Source of the DNA: Bacteroidetes bacterium HGW-Bacteroidetes-5
GTDB taxonomy: Bacteria > Bacteroidota > Bacteroidia > Bacteroidales > UBA932
Assembly (NCBI GenBank): GCA_002842515.1
Contig: PHDC01000002.1
Span: forward strand, 316,744 to 380,743
DNA length: 64,000 nucleotides
Direction of reading: 5' to 3'
Below the pieces are notes generated by a model that ran no database searches, was not told the DNA's origin, and saw only the letters and a list, made by a program, of their open reading frames with translations. The position numbers and the translations under genes are program-made. The stretch's first letter is position 1. Each line of letters starts with the position of its first letter. This document shows positions 29,810-39,379 of the stretch, piece by piece.

Positions 29810-32800
29810 TTATAGTCTTACCAGTTTAATCATTAAAACACCCTCATCCCACTCTATCTCGTTTCCACCTTCAATGTTGTTGTTGATAATCAATTCCGAT
29901 GCCAGAGTCTGGTTGCAGATGTAATCTTTGTAAACCGTAAGGGTATCCTCTATCTCTTCTCTGCTCTCAAGCTCTATCCTTATTTTATCGGTTACCTCAA
30001 AACTTGAATCCTTTCTAAGATTTTGAATCCTGTTTACGAGCTCTCTTGCCACCCCCTCGCGTCTAAGCTCATCTGTTATTGTAATATCCAGAGCAAGAGT
30101 GAGTTTCCCTTCTGAAGCAACTAACCATCCCGGCATATCTTCCGATGTTATCTCAACATCCAAAGGAGTAATCTCAACAACCCCTTCACTTAGTTGAATC
30201 TGGTAGTTTTCGCTCGACTCAATCTCAAAAATCTCCTCTTGTGTGAAGTTAGCAAAAGCATTTGAGATCTCCTTCATCTGTTTTGTATATCTTTTCCCAA
30301 GAACCTTGAAATTTGGTTTTATCTTTTTAGTTATGAGACCTTTCGTGTCGTGAATATACTCCACCTCTTTTACATTTACCTCCCCGAGTACAAGCGGTTT
30401 TATGAGTTCAAACTGATCTCGGATTCTCTCATCCAAAACCGGAATCAACAACCTGGCCAGGGGCTGTCTAACCTTAATGCTCACTTTACGCCTGAGAGCC
30501 AAAATCATTGAGGAGGCCCTTTGAGCCAACTCCATCCTCTCCTCAAGAGCCTTATCGATTGCACTTGGGTTACACTTAGGCATAAGTACAAGGTGAACAG
30601 AACTCTCTTTAAAGCGTTGTGTAACGTTGTTCAAATCCAGAAACAGTCTCTCCATAAAGAAAGGGGCAATGGGTGCAGATAAAATTGCCACACTCTCCAG
30701 GCAGCTGTAAAGCGTCTGGTATGCAGAGAGCTTATCTTCGTCCATTTGGCCGCCCCAGAATCTTCTGCGATTAAGTCGAACATACCAGTTACTCAGGTTA
30801 TCATTCACAAAGTCCTGTATTTTTCTTCCTGCAGATGTTACATCGTAGTTTTCATAACTCTCTGTAACCTCTTCTATAAGTGTGTTAAGCAGAGATATGA
30901 TCCACCTGTCTATCTCGGGAAGTTTATTTAAAGGAACTTGAGGCTGACTGTTTGTAAATCCATCTACATTTGCATAGAGTGCAAAGAAAGAGTATGTATT
31001 ATAGAGAGTTCCGAAGAATTTCCTGCGAACCTCATCAACTCCGCCAATATCAAATTTTAGATTATCCCACGGCTGGGCATTTGTGAGCATATACCATCTG
31101 AGAGGATCTGCCCCGAACTCACCCAGGGTCTTAAAAGGGTCCACAGCATTTCCCAACCTTTTGCTCATCTTGTTACCATCTTTATCCAGAACAAGGCCGT
31201 TTGATATTACCGTCTTGAACGCAACAGAGTCCTTTACCATTGTAGATATTGCGTGAAGAGTAAAGAACCATCCACGGGTTTGGTCTACACCCTCTGCAAT
31301 AAAGTCGGATGCTCTCCCGAACTGCTCGCTGCCAAGCTTCTCGAGACCCTCCTGGGCAAAAGGCATCGCACCGGAATCAAACCAAACATCTATAAGATCA
31401 CTTTCGCGCCTCATAATCTTTCCGGATGGTGAGACAAGTATAATCTCATCTACATAAGGTCTGTGCAGATCAATTTTGTTGTAGTTATCACTGCTAAAAT
31501 CTCCGGGTGTAAATCCCGCATTTTTGAGAGGGTTACTCTCCATAACTGAGGCCTCTACAGCTTTCTCACACTCTTCAAACAGCTCTTTTGCAGAGCCTAT
31601 ACAAATTTCGTATGAGTTGTCTTCTGTTCGCCATATTGGGAGCGGTGTTCCCCAATAACGACTTCGGGAGAGATTCCAATCCTGAAGGTTCTCAAGCCAC
31701 TTCCCAAACCTTCCGCTTCCGGTAGATTCCGGTTTCCAGTTGATTGTTTTATTGAGCTCAATCATTCTCTCCTGCACGGCAGTAGTCTTAATGAACCAGG
31801 AGTCAAGAGGATAATAAAGCACAGGTTTATCTGTTCTCCAGCAATGAGGGTAAGAGTGAGTCTGTTTTTCTATTTTAAATACAAGGCCTTGCTGTTTAAG
31901 CATAACAGCAATATCTACATCAACAGATGCGTCGCTCTCTGTAAGAGTAGAATCGTATGAATTTTTAACATATCTCCCTGCAAACTCTTTGTAGATTTGG
32001 ATATTTACGCTCGTTTTCACAAAAGAGCTCTCCATATCCTCAATTTTATAAAATTTCCCGGTTCTGTCCACAAGAGCCTGAAGTACTCCGTCTGAATCTT
32101 TAATCATCAGGGCAGGTACTCCGTTCTGTTTTGCCACTCTAAGGTCATCTGCTCCAAAAGTAGGCGCAATGTGTACAATTCCGGTACCGTCAGATGTAGT
32201 GACAAAATCTCCCTTAATAACCCTGAATGCCCCCTCTTCGGGTTTGATCCAAGGAATCAGTTGTTCATAATTAACTCCGCAAAGCTGCTCTCCTGATGTG
32301 GTTGCTCCATCGATAATCCGGAATGGAATTATTTTATCTCCGTGTTTATACTCCCCGAATGAGAGCTCTTCACCCTTAGGATTGAAATGCTGGTAGAGAA
32401 GATCCTGAGCAAGTATGTAGATGCACTCCTCGCCTGTATATGGGTTGAGTGAGTGTACTTTGATGTATTTGATATCCGGCCCGACACAAAGCGCTGTATT
32501 TGAGGGGAGTGTCCAGGGAGTTGTAGTCCAGGCCAATATATAAATTGGCAGCTCCATTGCTGTTTTTTCTGAAATCTCGGTAAAAAGGGACTCCGATATT
32601 GAGTCTCTTATGAGTTTAAACTGTGCAACACAGGTTGTATCTTTTACATCTTTGTAACATCCCGGCTGGTTAAGTTCGTGGCTGCTAAGTCCTGTCCCTG
32701 CGGCAGGTGAGAATGGCTGAATCGAGTAACCTTTATAGAGGTATCCCTTTTTATATATCTCCTTTAGCAGGTGCCAAAGTGTCTCAATATAACGATTGTC

Positions 32801-33253
32801 ATAGGTGATATAGGGGTTTTTCATATCCACCCAGTAGCCCATAATCTCTGTAAGACTCTCCCACTCCTTTGTATACTTCATCACCTCTTTGCGGCAGGCA
32901 TCATTATACTGCTCTACGGTTATAGTTTTGCCGATATCCTCTTTGGTTATACCAAGCATCTTCTCAACTCCAAGCTCTACAGGAAGTCCGTGAGTATCCC
33001 ATCCCGCCTTTCTCTCAACAAGATAACCCGTCTGCGTCTTATAGCGGCAAAAGACATCTTTGATAGCCCTTGCCATAACGTGGTGTATCCCCGGCATCCC
33101 GTTGGCTGATGGAGGACCCTCGTGAAAAATAAATTTTGGAGCACCCTCTCTTTGGGTCAGAGTAGCTGCAAAGCATTTTTCAAGATTCCATTTATCAAGT
33201 ATAGAACGATTTATCTCTACAAGATCTAAGTTTTTATATTCGGAAAACCTCAT
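29810..33253 (-). CDS. ileS: Isoleucine--tRNA ligase
   Basis: HEGPPSANGMPGIHH, ERKAGWDTHGLPVE, DGNKMSKRLGNAVDP. Confidence 0.96.
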   Translation of the reverse strand: MRFSEYKNLDLVEINRSILDKWNLEKCFAATLTQREGAPKFIFHEGPPSANGMPGIHHVMARAIKDVFCRYKTQTGYLVERKAGWDTHGLPVELGVEKMLGITKEDIGKTITVEQYNDACRKEVMKYTKEWESLTEIMGYWVDMKNPYITYDNRYIETLWHLLKEIYKKGYLYKGYSIQPFSPAAGTGLSSHELNQPGCYKDVKDTTCVAQFKLIRDSISESLFTEISEKTAMELPIYILAWTTTPWTLPSNTALCVGPDIKYIKVHSLNPYTGEECIYILAQDLLYQHFNPKGEELSFGEYKHGDKIIPFRIIDGATTSGEQLCGVNYEQLIPWIKPEEGAFRVIKGDFVTTSDGTGIVHIAPTFGADDLRVAKQNGVPALMIKDSDGVLQALVDRTGKFYKIEDMESSFVKTSVNIQIYKEFAGRYVKNSYDSTLTESDASVDVDIAVMLKQQGLVFKIEKQTHSYPHCWRTDKPVLYYPLDSWFIKTTAVQERMIELNKTINWKPESTGSGRFGKWLENLQDWNLSRSRYWGTPLPIWRTEDNSYEICIGSAKELFEECEKAVEASVMESNPLKNAGFTPGDFSSDNYNKIDLHRPYVDEIILVSPSGKIMRRESDLIDVWFDSGAMPFAQEGLEKLGSEQFGRASDFIAEGVDQTRGWFFTLHAISTMVKDSVAFKTVISNGLVLDKDGNKMSKRLGNAVDPFKTLGEFGADPLRWYMLTNAQPWDNLKFDIGGVDEVRRKFFGTLYNTYSFFALYANVDGFTNSQPQVPLNKLPEIDRWIISLLNTLIEEVTESYENYDVTSAGRKIQDFVNDNLSNWYVRLNRRRFWGGQMDEDKLSAYQTLYSCLESVAILSAPIAPFFMERLFLDLNNVTQRFKESSVHLVLMPKCNPSAIDKALEERMELAQRASSMILALRRKVSIKVRQPLARLLIPVLDERIRDQFELIKPLVLGEVNVKEVEYIHDTKGLITKKIKPNFKVLGKRYTKQMKEISNAFANFTQEEIFEIESSENYQIQLSEGVVEITPLDVEITSEDMPGWLVASEGKLTLALDITITDELRREGVARELVNRIQNLRKDSSFEVTDKIRIELESREEIEDTLTVYKDYICNQTLASELIINNNIEGGNEIEWDEGVLMIKLVRL

Positions 33254-33316
33254 TTCGGATTTTTTTATGAATTTGCAAAGATACGATTATTCACTACTTT
33301 TGAAAAAAAATTGATT

Positions 33317-33859
33317 ATGGGATCTTCAATCAGCGCCGTTGATATTATTCTGCTTCTCTGTTTTATCCCTGCAGTTATTGGGGGAATCAAGACAGGGTTT
33401 GTAAAACAGGTAGCTGCCCTGGCAGCTCTTATCCTAGGAGCCTGGGCAGCCTGGTACTTCTCCGACTTTTTTGCCCACAATGTAAATATCTGGCTGGAGA
33501 CAAACAGGGTTTTAACGCAGATTATTGCTTTTGCCGCTGTTTTTCTGGTAGTAATCCTATTTGTTAATATGATAGGACACGCAATCCACGCTTTGATAAA
33601 CCTGGTTCTTCTGGGATGGCTGGACAAACTGCTTGGTGTTTTCTTTGCATTTTTAAAATATGCATTTGTATTGAGTATGGTAATCTTCTTATTGGAGTCC
33701 CTCAACGATCTTTACCCTTTCTTACCGATGGAGACCATTTCTCAATCTAAGCTTTATGGTGTAATCTCCTCCATTGCTCCTGCAATTTTCCCTTTCATAG
33801 AAAAACTTCACGAGACAGGAAAAGAGGTTGGTACAATGTTATCTAACCTTCAATTTTAA
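33317..33859 (+). CDS. CvpA family membrane protein
   Basis: SAVDIILLLCFIPAVIGGIKTGFVKQVAALAALILGAWAAWYFSD; ORF listed from 33311, ATG near 33317 in ORF context. Confidence 0.75.
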   Translation: MGSSISAVDIILLLCFIPAVIGGIKTGFVKQVAALAALILGAWAAWYFSDFFAHNVNIWLETNRVLTQIIAFAAVFLVVILFVNMIGHAIHALINLVLLGWLDKLLGVFFAFLKYAFVLSMVIFLLESLNDLYPFLPMETISQSKLYGVISSIAPAIFPFIEKLHETGKEVGTMLSNLQF

Positions 33860-33914
33860 TCTTGCTCCAAAAGCTTAAAATTGTTTGTAAGTATCCCTAA
33901 AGTTGTCTAAAAAA

Positions 33915-33932
33915 ACTGTGATTATTCACAGT
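33915..33932. promoter_or_regulatory. Inverted repeat, possible operator
   Basis: ACTGTGA-TTAT-TCACAGT in the intergenic region upstream of the C39 exporter. Confidence 0.35.
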
Positions 33933-34030
33933 AAATTCTAACAATATAAATTTTTGATCTATAGATAAAATCTTTACAGTTTTTATCTTTTGTCTCCCTT
34001 TTACCACTCGCTTGTTATAAATTCGTTCTG

Positions 34031-34116
34031 GGAAAAGGCTCCTTGTTTGTGCGGGAGGTCTCTTAGAGGCAGAAGAGAGTCGGGAGTGATTAGAGGTGTC
34101 TTTTCCTTTTTTCTTT
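34031..34116 (+). promoter_or_regulatory. Structured leader / terminator-like element upstream of the exporter
   Basis: GGAAAAG (34031-34037) pairs with CTTTTCC (34100-34106) followed by TTTTTTCTTT; internal CTCTT/AAGAG pairing. Confidence 0.4.
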
Positions 34117-34150
34117 AAGTTTTGTTGAATTAATTGTGGAGGGGTTTGGA

Positions 34151-36220
34151 ATGTGGTTATCGGTTAAAATTAAACAACAGAGTAAAAGTGATTGTGGTGC
34201 AGCTTCATTGGCATCAATTGCTGCACACTACGGTATGAGAGTTCCTCTTTCAAAAATACGGCTTTATAGCGGTACAGATTCTGGAGGAGCAACACTAAAA
34301 GGGTTAGTTGAGGCTGCACGGAGGTTCGGTTTTCTGGCGGATGGATTCAAAGGTGAACGGGAGTCCCTGGATAAAATCCCCAAACCTGCCATTATTCACC
34401 TAAAAAAAGATGACGGATATCTTCACTATGTGGTACTTACAAAAAGCAGTGCCTCTTACTTCCACATTATGGATCCACTGGATGGTGAAATCCAGCGTGT
34501 ACCAAGAGAGTCTCTGCTCCGGGAGTGGACCGGTTATTTAATACTCCTCTCACCTTCCGTTGAGAGTAAAAAATTGAATTTTAAAGAGGAGACTCAAATC
34601 TCTTTAATTCAGTGGATAAAAGGCTTATTGGCAAAGCGTTGGATAGTTCTTTCCGGAGGAATTTTGCTCTCAGTTCTGCATCTTGTCTCATCACTTGCAG
34701 TAGCAATCTTTATTAAGTATCTTCTGGACGATATTATACCCTCCGGAGGTGGAGATCAACTGGCAAAAGTATCTATTTTAATGGCTCTTATCCTTCTTCT
34801 CTCTATAGTTATATCAATCACCCGAAGTGTTATAAACATTAACATTTCGATAGATACAGACAGAGAGCTAATAACCAACTATCTGCGGCATCTTTTCAGG
34901 ATTCCTCTACCGTTTTTCAATACTATTAAAACCGGCGAATTAACCTCGAGAATATCTGACATATACAGGATTCGTAATCTTATTGCCGAGACCCTTCCCG
35001 AGGCCGTTGTTGCCGTTGTGACCCTTTTAGCATCACTGGCTCTGCTTTTTCTAACCGAGAGCAAACTAGCTCTGCTTTGTCTTGCCTTCATTCCTCTATA
35101 TCTGACAATTTATATAATTCACGACAGGCTTAATAAACCTCTAATGAAATGCTCAATGGAGAGGGCATCCCGCTTTCAGAGTGTTGTCATTGAGAGCTTA
35201 AGATCCGTTTCAACTATAAAAAACTTTAGTAATGAGCGCTTTGCAATGGCAAGAACCTCGCTTAAACTGGAAGAGCTCAACAATACCCTCTCTCAAACCG
35301 GGAAAGTATCAATATATGCCGGCGCAGCTGCAGAGATGGTCTCTAAATTTATAATGCTTGTAATCCTTTCGAGTGGAGGGGGAGCAGTTATCGCCGGAGT
35401 GCTGACAATAGGAGAGCTGGTATCATTCTATACTATTGCGGCTCTATTTACTGCTCCGCTTCAACAAATAGCCTTTGCAATCTCATCTGTGAGAGAGGGG
35501 AGTGTGGCGGCAACCAGGTATCTGGATATTATGGCCCTGGAGGAGGAGTGCAGCGGCAGCGGAGTGAGAGTAAGAGCAGACAACCTGGTGGTTAGTAATC
35601 TCTCCTACAGCTATCCGGGCAGAGAGAGGCTCTTTGAAAATATATCTTTTAAAATTGGGCGAGGTAAAATCTTACTGTTACGCGGGGAGAGCGGATGTGG
35701 TAAAAGTACTTTAGCCGCAATTCTTATGATGCATATGAGACCGGAATGTGGCAAAATTGAAGTTAACGGTAAAAGTATATTTGACTTAGACCCTGTAGGA
35801 TGGAGAGGCAGTGTGTCAATTGTTCCTCAAAATCCCGACCTCTTTGGCAATACCATAAAAGAGTGTATAATGGATGGGGTCGAATCAAATGATTACAGAG
35901 AGATTTACGAAGAGTTGTGTATGGAGCTGGAGCTTAATAGAATTTTTGAATCGCTCCCCAATGGTGACGCTACTCACCCAGGAGAGGGGGGCTCTCTCCT
36001 ATCCAGAGGAGAGCAACAACGGATTGCGTTTGCCAGAGCCGTTGCCAGAAAACCTTCGTTTCTTATACTTGATGAAGCGACATCCTCTATGGATATACGG
36101 TCCGAAAAGATAATTGAGAGGGCAATAATGAAGCTTAAAAAAGAGGGTACTCTTATACTTATTATCTCTCATAAGTCAAGATCCTGCTTAATTGCAGATG
36201 AAATAATTGATATGAGATAA
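34151..36220 (+). CDS. Peptidase-containing ABC exporter (C39 peptidase, TM, ATPase)
   Basis: C39 Cys motif KQQSKSDCGAASLASIAAHYG, His DGYLHYVVL, Asp FHIMDP; Walker A GESGCGKST, signature LSRGEQQR, Walker B FLILDEATSSMD. Confidence 0.93.
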   Translation: MWLSVKIKQQSKSDCGAASLASIAAHYGMRVPLSKIRLYSGTDSGGATLKGLVEAARRFGFLADGFKGERESLDKIPKPAIIHLKKDDGYLHYVVLTKSSASYFHIMDPLDGEIQRVPRESLLREWTGYLILLSPSVESKKLNFKEETQISLIQWIKGLLAKRWIVLSGGILLSVLHLVSSLAVAIFIKYLLDDIIPSGGGDQLAKVSILMALILLLSIVISITRSVININISIDTDRELITNYLRHLFRIPLPFFNTIKTGELTSRISDIYRIRNLIAETLPEAVVAVVTLLASLALLFLTESKLALLCLAFIPLYLTIYIIHDRLNKPLMKCSMERASRFQSVVIESLRSVSTIKNFSNERFAMARTSLKLEELNNTLSQTGKVSIYAGAAAEMVSKFIMLVILSSGGGAVIAGVLTIGELVSFYTIAALFTAPLQQIAFAISSVREGSVAATRYLDIMALEEECSGSGVRVRADNLVVSNLSYSYPGRERLFENISFKIGRGKILLLRGESGCGKSTLAAILMMHMRPECGKIEVNGKSIFDLDPVGWRGSVSIVPQNPDLFGNTIKECIMDGVESNDYREIYEELCMELELNRIFESLPNGDATHPGEGGSLLSRGEQQRIAFARAVARKPSFLILDEATSSMDIRSEKIIERAIMKLKKEGTLILIISHKSRSCLIADEIIDMR

Positions 36221-36318
36221 CAAATATTAGATAATTGATATAATAACAATGGAGGGTGCACACTCCCGGCGAATATCTGCACGCCGTTCAATGCAGAGCT
36301 ATTAAAAAACAAATTGCT

Positions 36319-36507
36319 ATGAAAGAGTATGTGAAAGATGAGTGGGGTCTGAGAACTCTTAAAAAAGACGAGATGCTCACAAGGGGCGGGCTTACGTTTC
36401 GGGAGCTTTGGAATTTTCTGAACATCTTGGGTGAAGCGGTAAAAAAGGCTGAGAGATACTGGCCCAAATTCAGGGATGGTTTTCAAGCCGGATGGGAGGC
36501 AGCGTGA
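36319..36507 (+). CDS. Candidate secreted-peptide precursor 1 (double-glycine leader, bacteriocin-like)
   Basis: MKEYVKDEWGLRTLKKDEMLTRGG | LTFRELWNFLNILGEAVKKAERYWPKFRDGFQAGWEAA; immediately downstream of C39 exporter; GFQAG (GxxxG). Confidence 0.6.
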   Translation: MKEYVKDEWGLRTLKKDEMLTRGGLTFRELWNFLNILGEAVKKAERYWPKFRDGFQAGWEAA

Positions 36508-36722
36508 TGGACAATATTACTGTAAATCAAAATGGTCTGGTCTCGTTGACAATGAGTCAGATGTGCAGAATAACCGGTGGATCCGGGGGTTGGGACTACG
36601 AAATTGCCGAGTATCTGGGCAGAGGTGCCGGGTATAGTATTAAAAAGATGTGGAAGCTTTTCCAATTTCTGAGTAAGAACCTATATGAGATGCAGGCAAA
36701 TACGCAGGTAATTTACAAGTAA
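36507..36722 (+). CDS. Candidate secreted-peptide precursor 2 (canonical double-glycine leader, bacteriocin-like)
   Basis: MDNITVNQNGLVSLTMSQMCRITGG | SGGWDYEIAEYLGRGAGYSIKKMWKLFQFLSKNLYEMQANTQVIYK; L-12, M-7, I-4, G-2, G-1 pattern; TGATG overlap with gene 1; GRGAG (GxxxG). Confidence 0.7.
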   Translation: MDNITVNQNGLVSLTMSQMCRITGGSGGWDYEIAEYLGRGAGYSIKKMWKLFQFLSKNLYEMQANTQVIYK

Positions 36723-36785
36723 AATTCCCGTAAAATTACACTTTAAAGGGAGTTTGTAATAGAAAAAAAATTATCTTTGCGCATT

Positions 36786-38105
36786 ATGAAAATTAATTAC
36801 AAACTCCCATTATTACTACTTCTGATTATCCCCTCACTTCTCTCAGGACAAAAGAGATGGAGTCTTCAGGAGTGCATAAGATACGCCTGGGATAACAACC
36901 TGCGCATTAAACAGCAGGAACTCTCAATAGAACAGAGTGAAAACAATCTTGCCCAGGCAAAGCTTAACTATATTCCAACCCTAAATGCATCTGTGAGTCA
37001 CTCAATGAACTGGGGTCGCTCTGTGAATATCCAGGATTTGGAAATTGTAGAGAACAAACTATCTCAAAGCACAAGTGCCAGCGCACGAGCGGCAGTGAGT
37101 ATCTTCGAAGGTTTCACCCGAAAGAATGACATCAAAAGCAAAGGCATAGTTGTTGAGGTGTCACTACAGGAGGTTGAACAACTCAAAAACAACATATCGG
37201 TTGAGATTGCACGCTCCTATCTTCAGATTCTTCTCTCAAGAGAGATTTTAAAAACTGCTCAGGAGAGTATTAAGAGCGTAGAGGAGCAACTTGAGAGGGC
37301 AAACAAGCTTGTAGATGCCGGCAGCGTAGCTTACAGCACGCTTTTAGAGGTGCAGGCACAACTTGCCGCAGAGAGATTTCAGGTTGTAAACGCAAAGAAC
37401 CAGTTGAAGAGCTCTCTTCTGACGCTCAAACATCTTCTGGATCTTGAAGGTGATGCAAGTTTTGATATCGAGGATGTAAATGTTGATTTTCTTATAACCG
37501 GGTTCTCCGGTGAGGATGTTGATGAACTTTTCCGTTTATCCCAATCTCTGCCCCAAATTAAGAGTGCAGAGCTAAATTTGGAAAACTCCGGCCTTCAGCT
37601 CGCAATTGCAAAGGGAAGAGCTCTCCCGTCGGTAACCTTCTCCGCAGGCTACGGCTCCTATTACAGCGACAGCAGAGAGCAGGCTTTCTTTGATCAATTT
37701 AACGAAAACAGAAATCCATCTCTGGGATTTGGTTTGAATATTCCGATATTCAATAACCACCAAATAAAAACTTCCGTAAAAAATGCCAAACTGGGGGTAA
37801 GAAGTGCTACCATTGAGGTAAAAAACAGACAACAAATACTTTACAAAGAGATTCAACAGGCAAATAATGATGCTGTCTCTTATTACGAAAGATATAAAGC
37901 TTCCGAGAGTAATGTGAAGGCTATGGAAGAGTCATTCCGTTATGTTCAGCAAAAATTTGATATCGGCATTTTAAGTGCCACCGACTATACAGTTGCAAAA
38001 ACAAACCTGTTTAAAGCTCAGTCGGAATTTTATCAATCTAAATATCAATATGTTTTCCAATTGAAAATCCTCGATTTTTATAAAGGAAAATCAATCTCTC
38101 TCTAA
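36786..38105 (+). CDS. TolC family outer membrane protein
   Basis: Signal peptide, RWSLQECIRYAWDNNLRIKQQELSIEQSENNLAQAKLNYIPTL, second TolC repeat. Confidence 0.9.
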   Translation: MKINYKLPLLLLLIIPSLLSGQKRWSLQECIRYAWDNNLRIKQQELSIEQSENNLAQAKLNYIPTLNASVSHSMNWGRSVNIQDLEIVENKLSQSTSASARAAVSIFEGFTRKNDIKSKGIVVEVSLQEVEQLKNNISVEIARSYLQILLSREILKTAQESIKSVEEQLERANKLVDAGSVAYSTLLEVQAQLAAERFQVVNAKNQLKSSLLTLKHLLDLEGDASFDIEDVNVDFLITGFSGEDVDELFRLSQSLPQIKSAELNLENSGLQLAIAKGRALPSVTFSAGYGSYYSDSREQAFFDQFNENRNPSLGFGLNIPIFNNHQIKTSVKNAKLGVRSATIEVKNRQQILYKEIQQANNDAVSYYERYKASESNVKAMEESFRYVQQKFDIGILSATDYTVAKTNLFKAQSEFYQSKYQYVFQLKILDFYKGKSISL

Positions 38106-38116
38106 ATGTAAAAGCG

Positions 38117-39379
38117 ATGAATTTTAAAAAAAATATCAAGTGGATTATTGCCGTTGTACTTGTAGTGATAGTAGTACTTGCAGTAATCGGGAGCAAAAAT
38201 AACAAGAGCGCAATCCAGGTGACAACCGAGAAGATTGGCAAAAGCAGCATAATTGAGGTAATTCCCGCAAATGGCAAAATTAAACCTGTTGTGGAGGTGA
38301 AAATCAGCCCTGATGTCTCCGGTGAGATTATTGAGCTCCACTTTAAGGAGGGTGATTATATCCGCAAAGGAGACCTTATTATTAAGATCAAGCAGGATGT
38401 ATATATCTCAATGAGAGAGCGTGCAGAGGCCTCCCTTAATTCTGTTAAGGCACAACTTACTCAAATGCAGGCTCAGTTTTCTCAAATTGAACAAACCTAT
38501 ACCAGGAATAAAACACTTTTTGATCAGAAGGTAATTTCTGAATCTGAATACGAGAGCATATACTCTCAATATAAGGTTGCCAAAGAGCAGATTAAAGCTG
38601 CCGAATTCAATGTAAAGAGTGCAGGCGCCACTCTTAAAGAGGCGGTTGAAAACCTCACTAAGACTGTCATATATGCACCAATGGACGGAATTATATCTAA
38701 AATGAGCGTGGAGAAGGGTGAACGAGTTGTTGGTACAAGTCAGATGGCAGGTACAGAGATGCTGCGTATTGCAAATTTTGAGCAGATGGAGGTTTTAGTG
38801 GATGTGAACGAGAACGACATAATACGAATTGAGAAGGGAGATACTGCCACAGTCGAAGTTGATGCCTACCCAAATCGTAAGTTTACCGGAGTTGTTACCC
38901 AAATTGCAAACTCAGCCAAGAATATCGGATCTTCAATAGACCAGGTAACAAATTTTGAGGTTAAGATATATCTGGTCACCGAATCATACTCAGACCTTGC
39001 ACAGGATGGTAAAAATCCATTCCGCCCCGGAATGTCTGCATCCGTTTCAATTCAGACATCCAGAGTTGAGAACGCACTCTCAATACCTCTTCAATCTATA
39101 ACCACCCGTTCTGACCTTATTGCAGATAGTGTTAAGGCAAAGATGGGGGTTAATGAGTCACTTGAGCAAGTTTTCGTTGTTAAGGAAGACAACTCTGTTG
39201 AGGTTAGAACAATCACAACAGGAATTCAGGATCTAACTAAAATAGAGGTGGTAACAGGGCTTAACGAGGGAGATATAATTGTAACAGCGCCATTCTCTGC
39301 TATCAGCAAAACATTGAAGCGGGAGTCAAAGGTAAAGATCGTTACCGAAGAGATGCTTAAGAAACCAATTAAACTTTAA
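38117..39379 (+). CDS. Periplasmic adaptor / membrane fusion protein (HlyD/MacA-like)
   Basis: Single TM, VSGEIIELHFKEGDYIRKGDLIIKI lipoyl motif, coiled coil, beta-barrel region. Confidence 0.9.
   Translation: MNFKKNIKWIIAVVLVVIVVLAVIGSKNNKSAIQVTTEKIGKSSIIEVIPANGKIKPVVEVKISPDVSGEIIELHFKEGDYIRKGDLIIKIKQDVYISMRERAEASLNSVKAQLTQMQAQFSQIEQTYTRNKTLFDQKVISESEYESIYSQYKVAKEQIKAAEFNVKSAGATLKEAVENLTKTVIYAPMDGIISKMSVEKGERVVGTSQMAGTEMLRIANFEQMEVLVDVNENDIIRIEKGDTATVEVDAYPNRKFTGVVTQIANSAKNIGSSIDQVTNFEVKIYLVTESYSDLAQDGKNPFRPGMSASVSIQTSRVENALSIPLQSITTRSDLIADSVKAKMGVNESLEQVFVVKEDNSVEVRTITTGIQDLTKIEVVTGLNEGDIIVTAPFSAISKTLKRESKVKIVTEEMLKKPIKL

Noticed and set aside
36249-36305. 18-codon ORF (MEGAHSRRISARRSMQSY) between exporter and peptide 1
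   Set aside because: Too short, no leader pattern, no support
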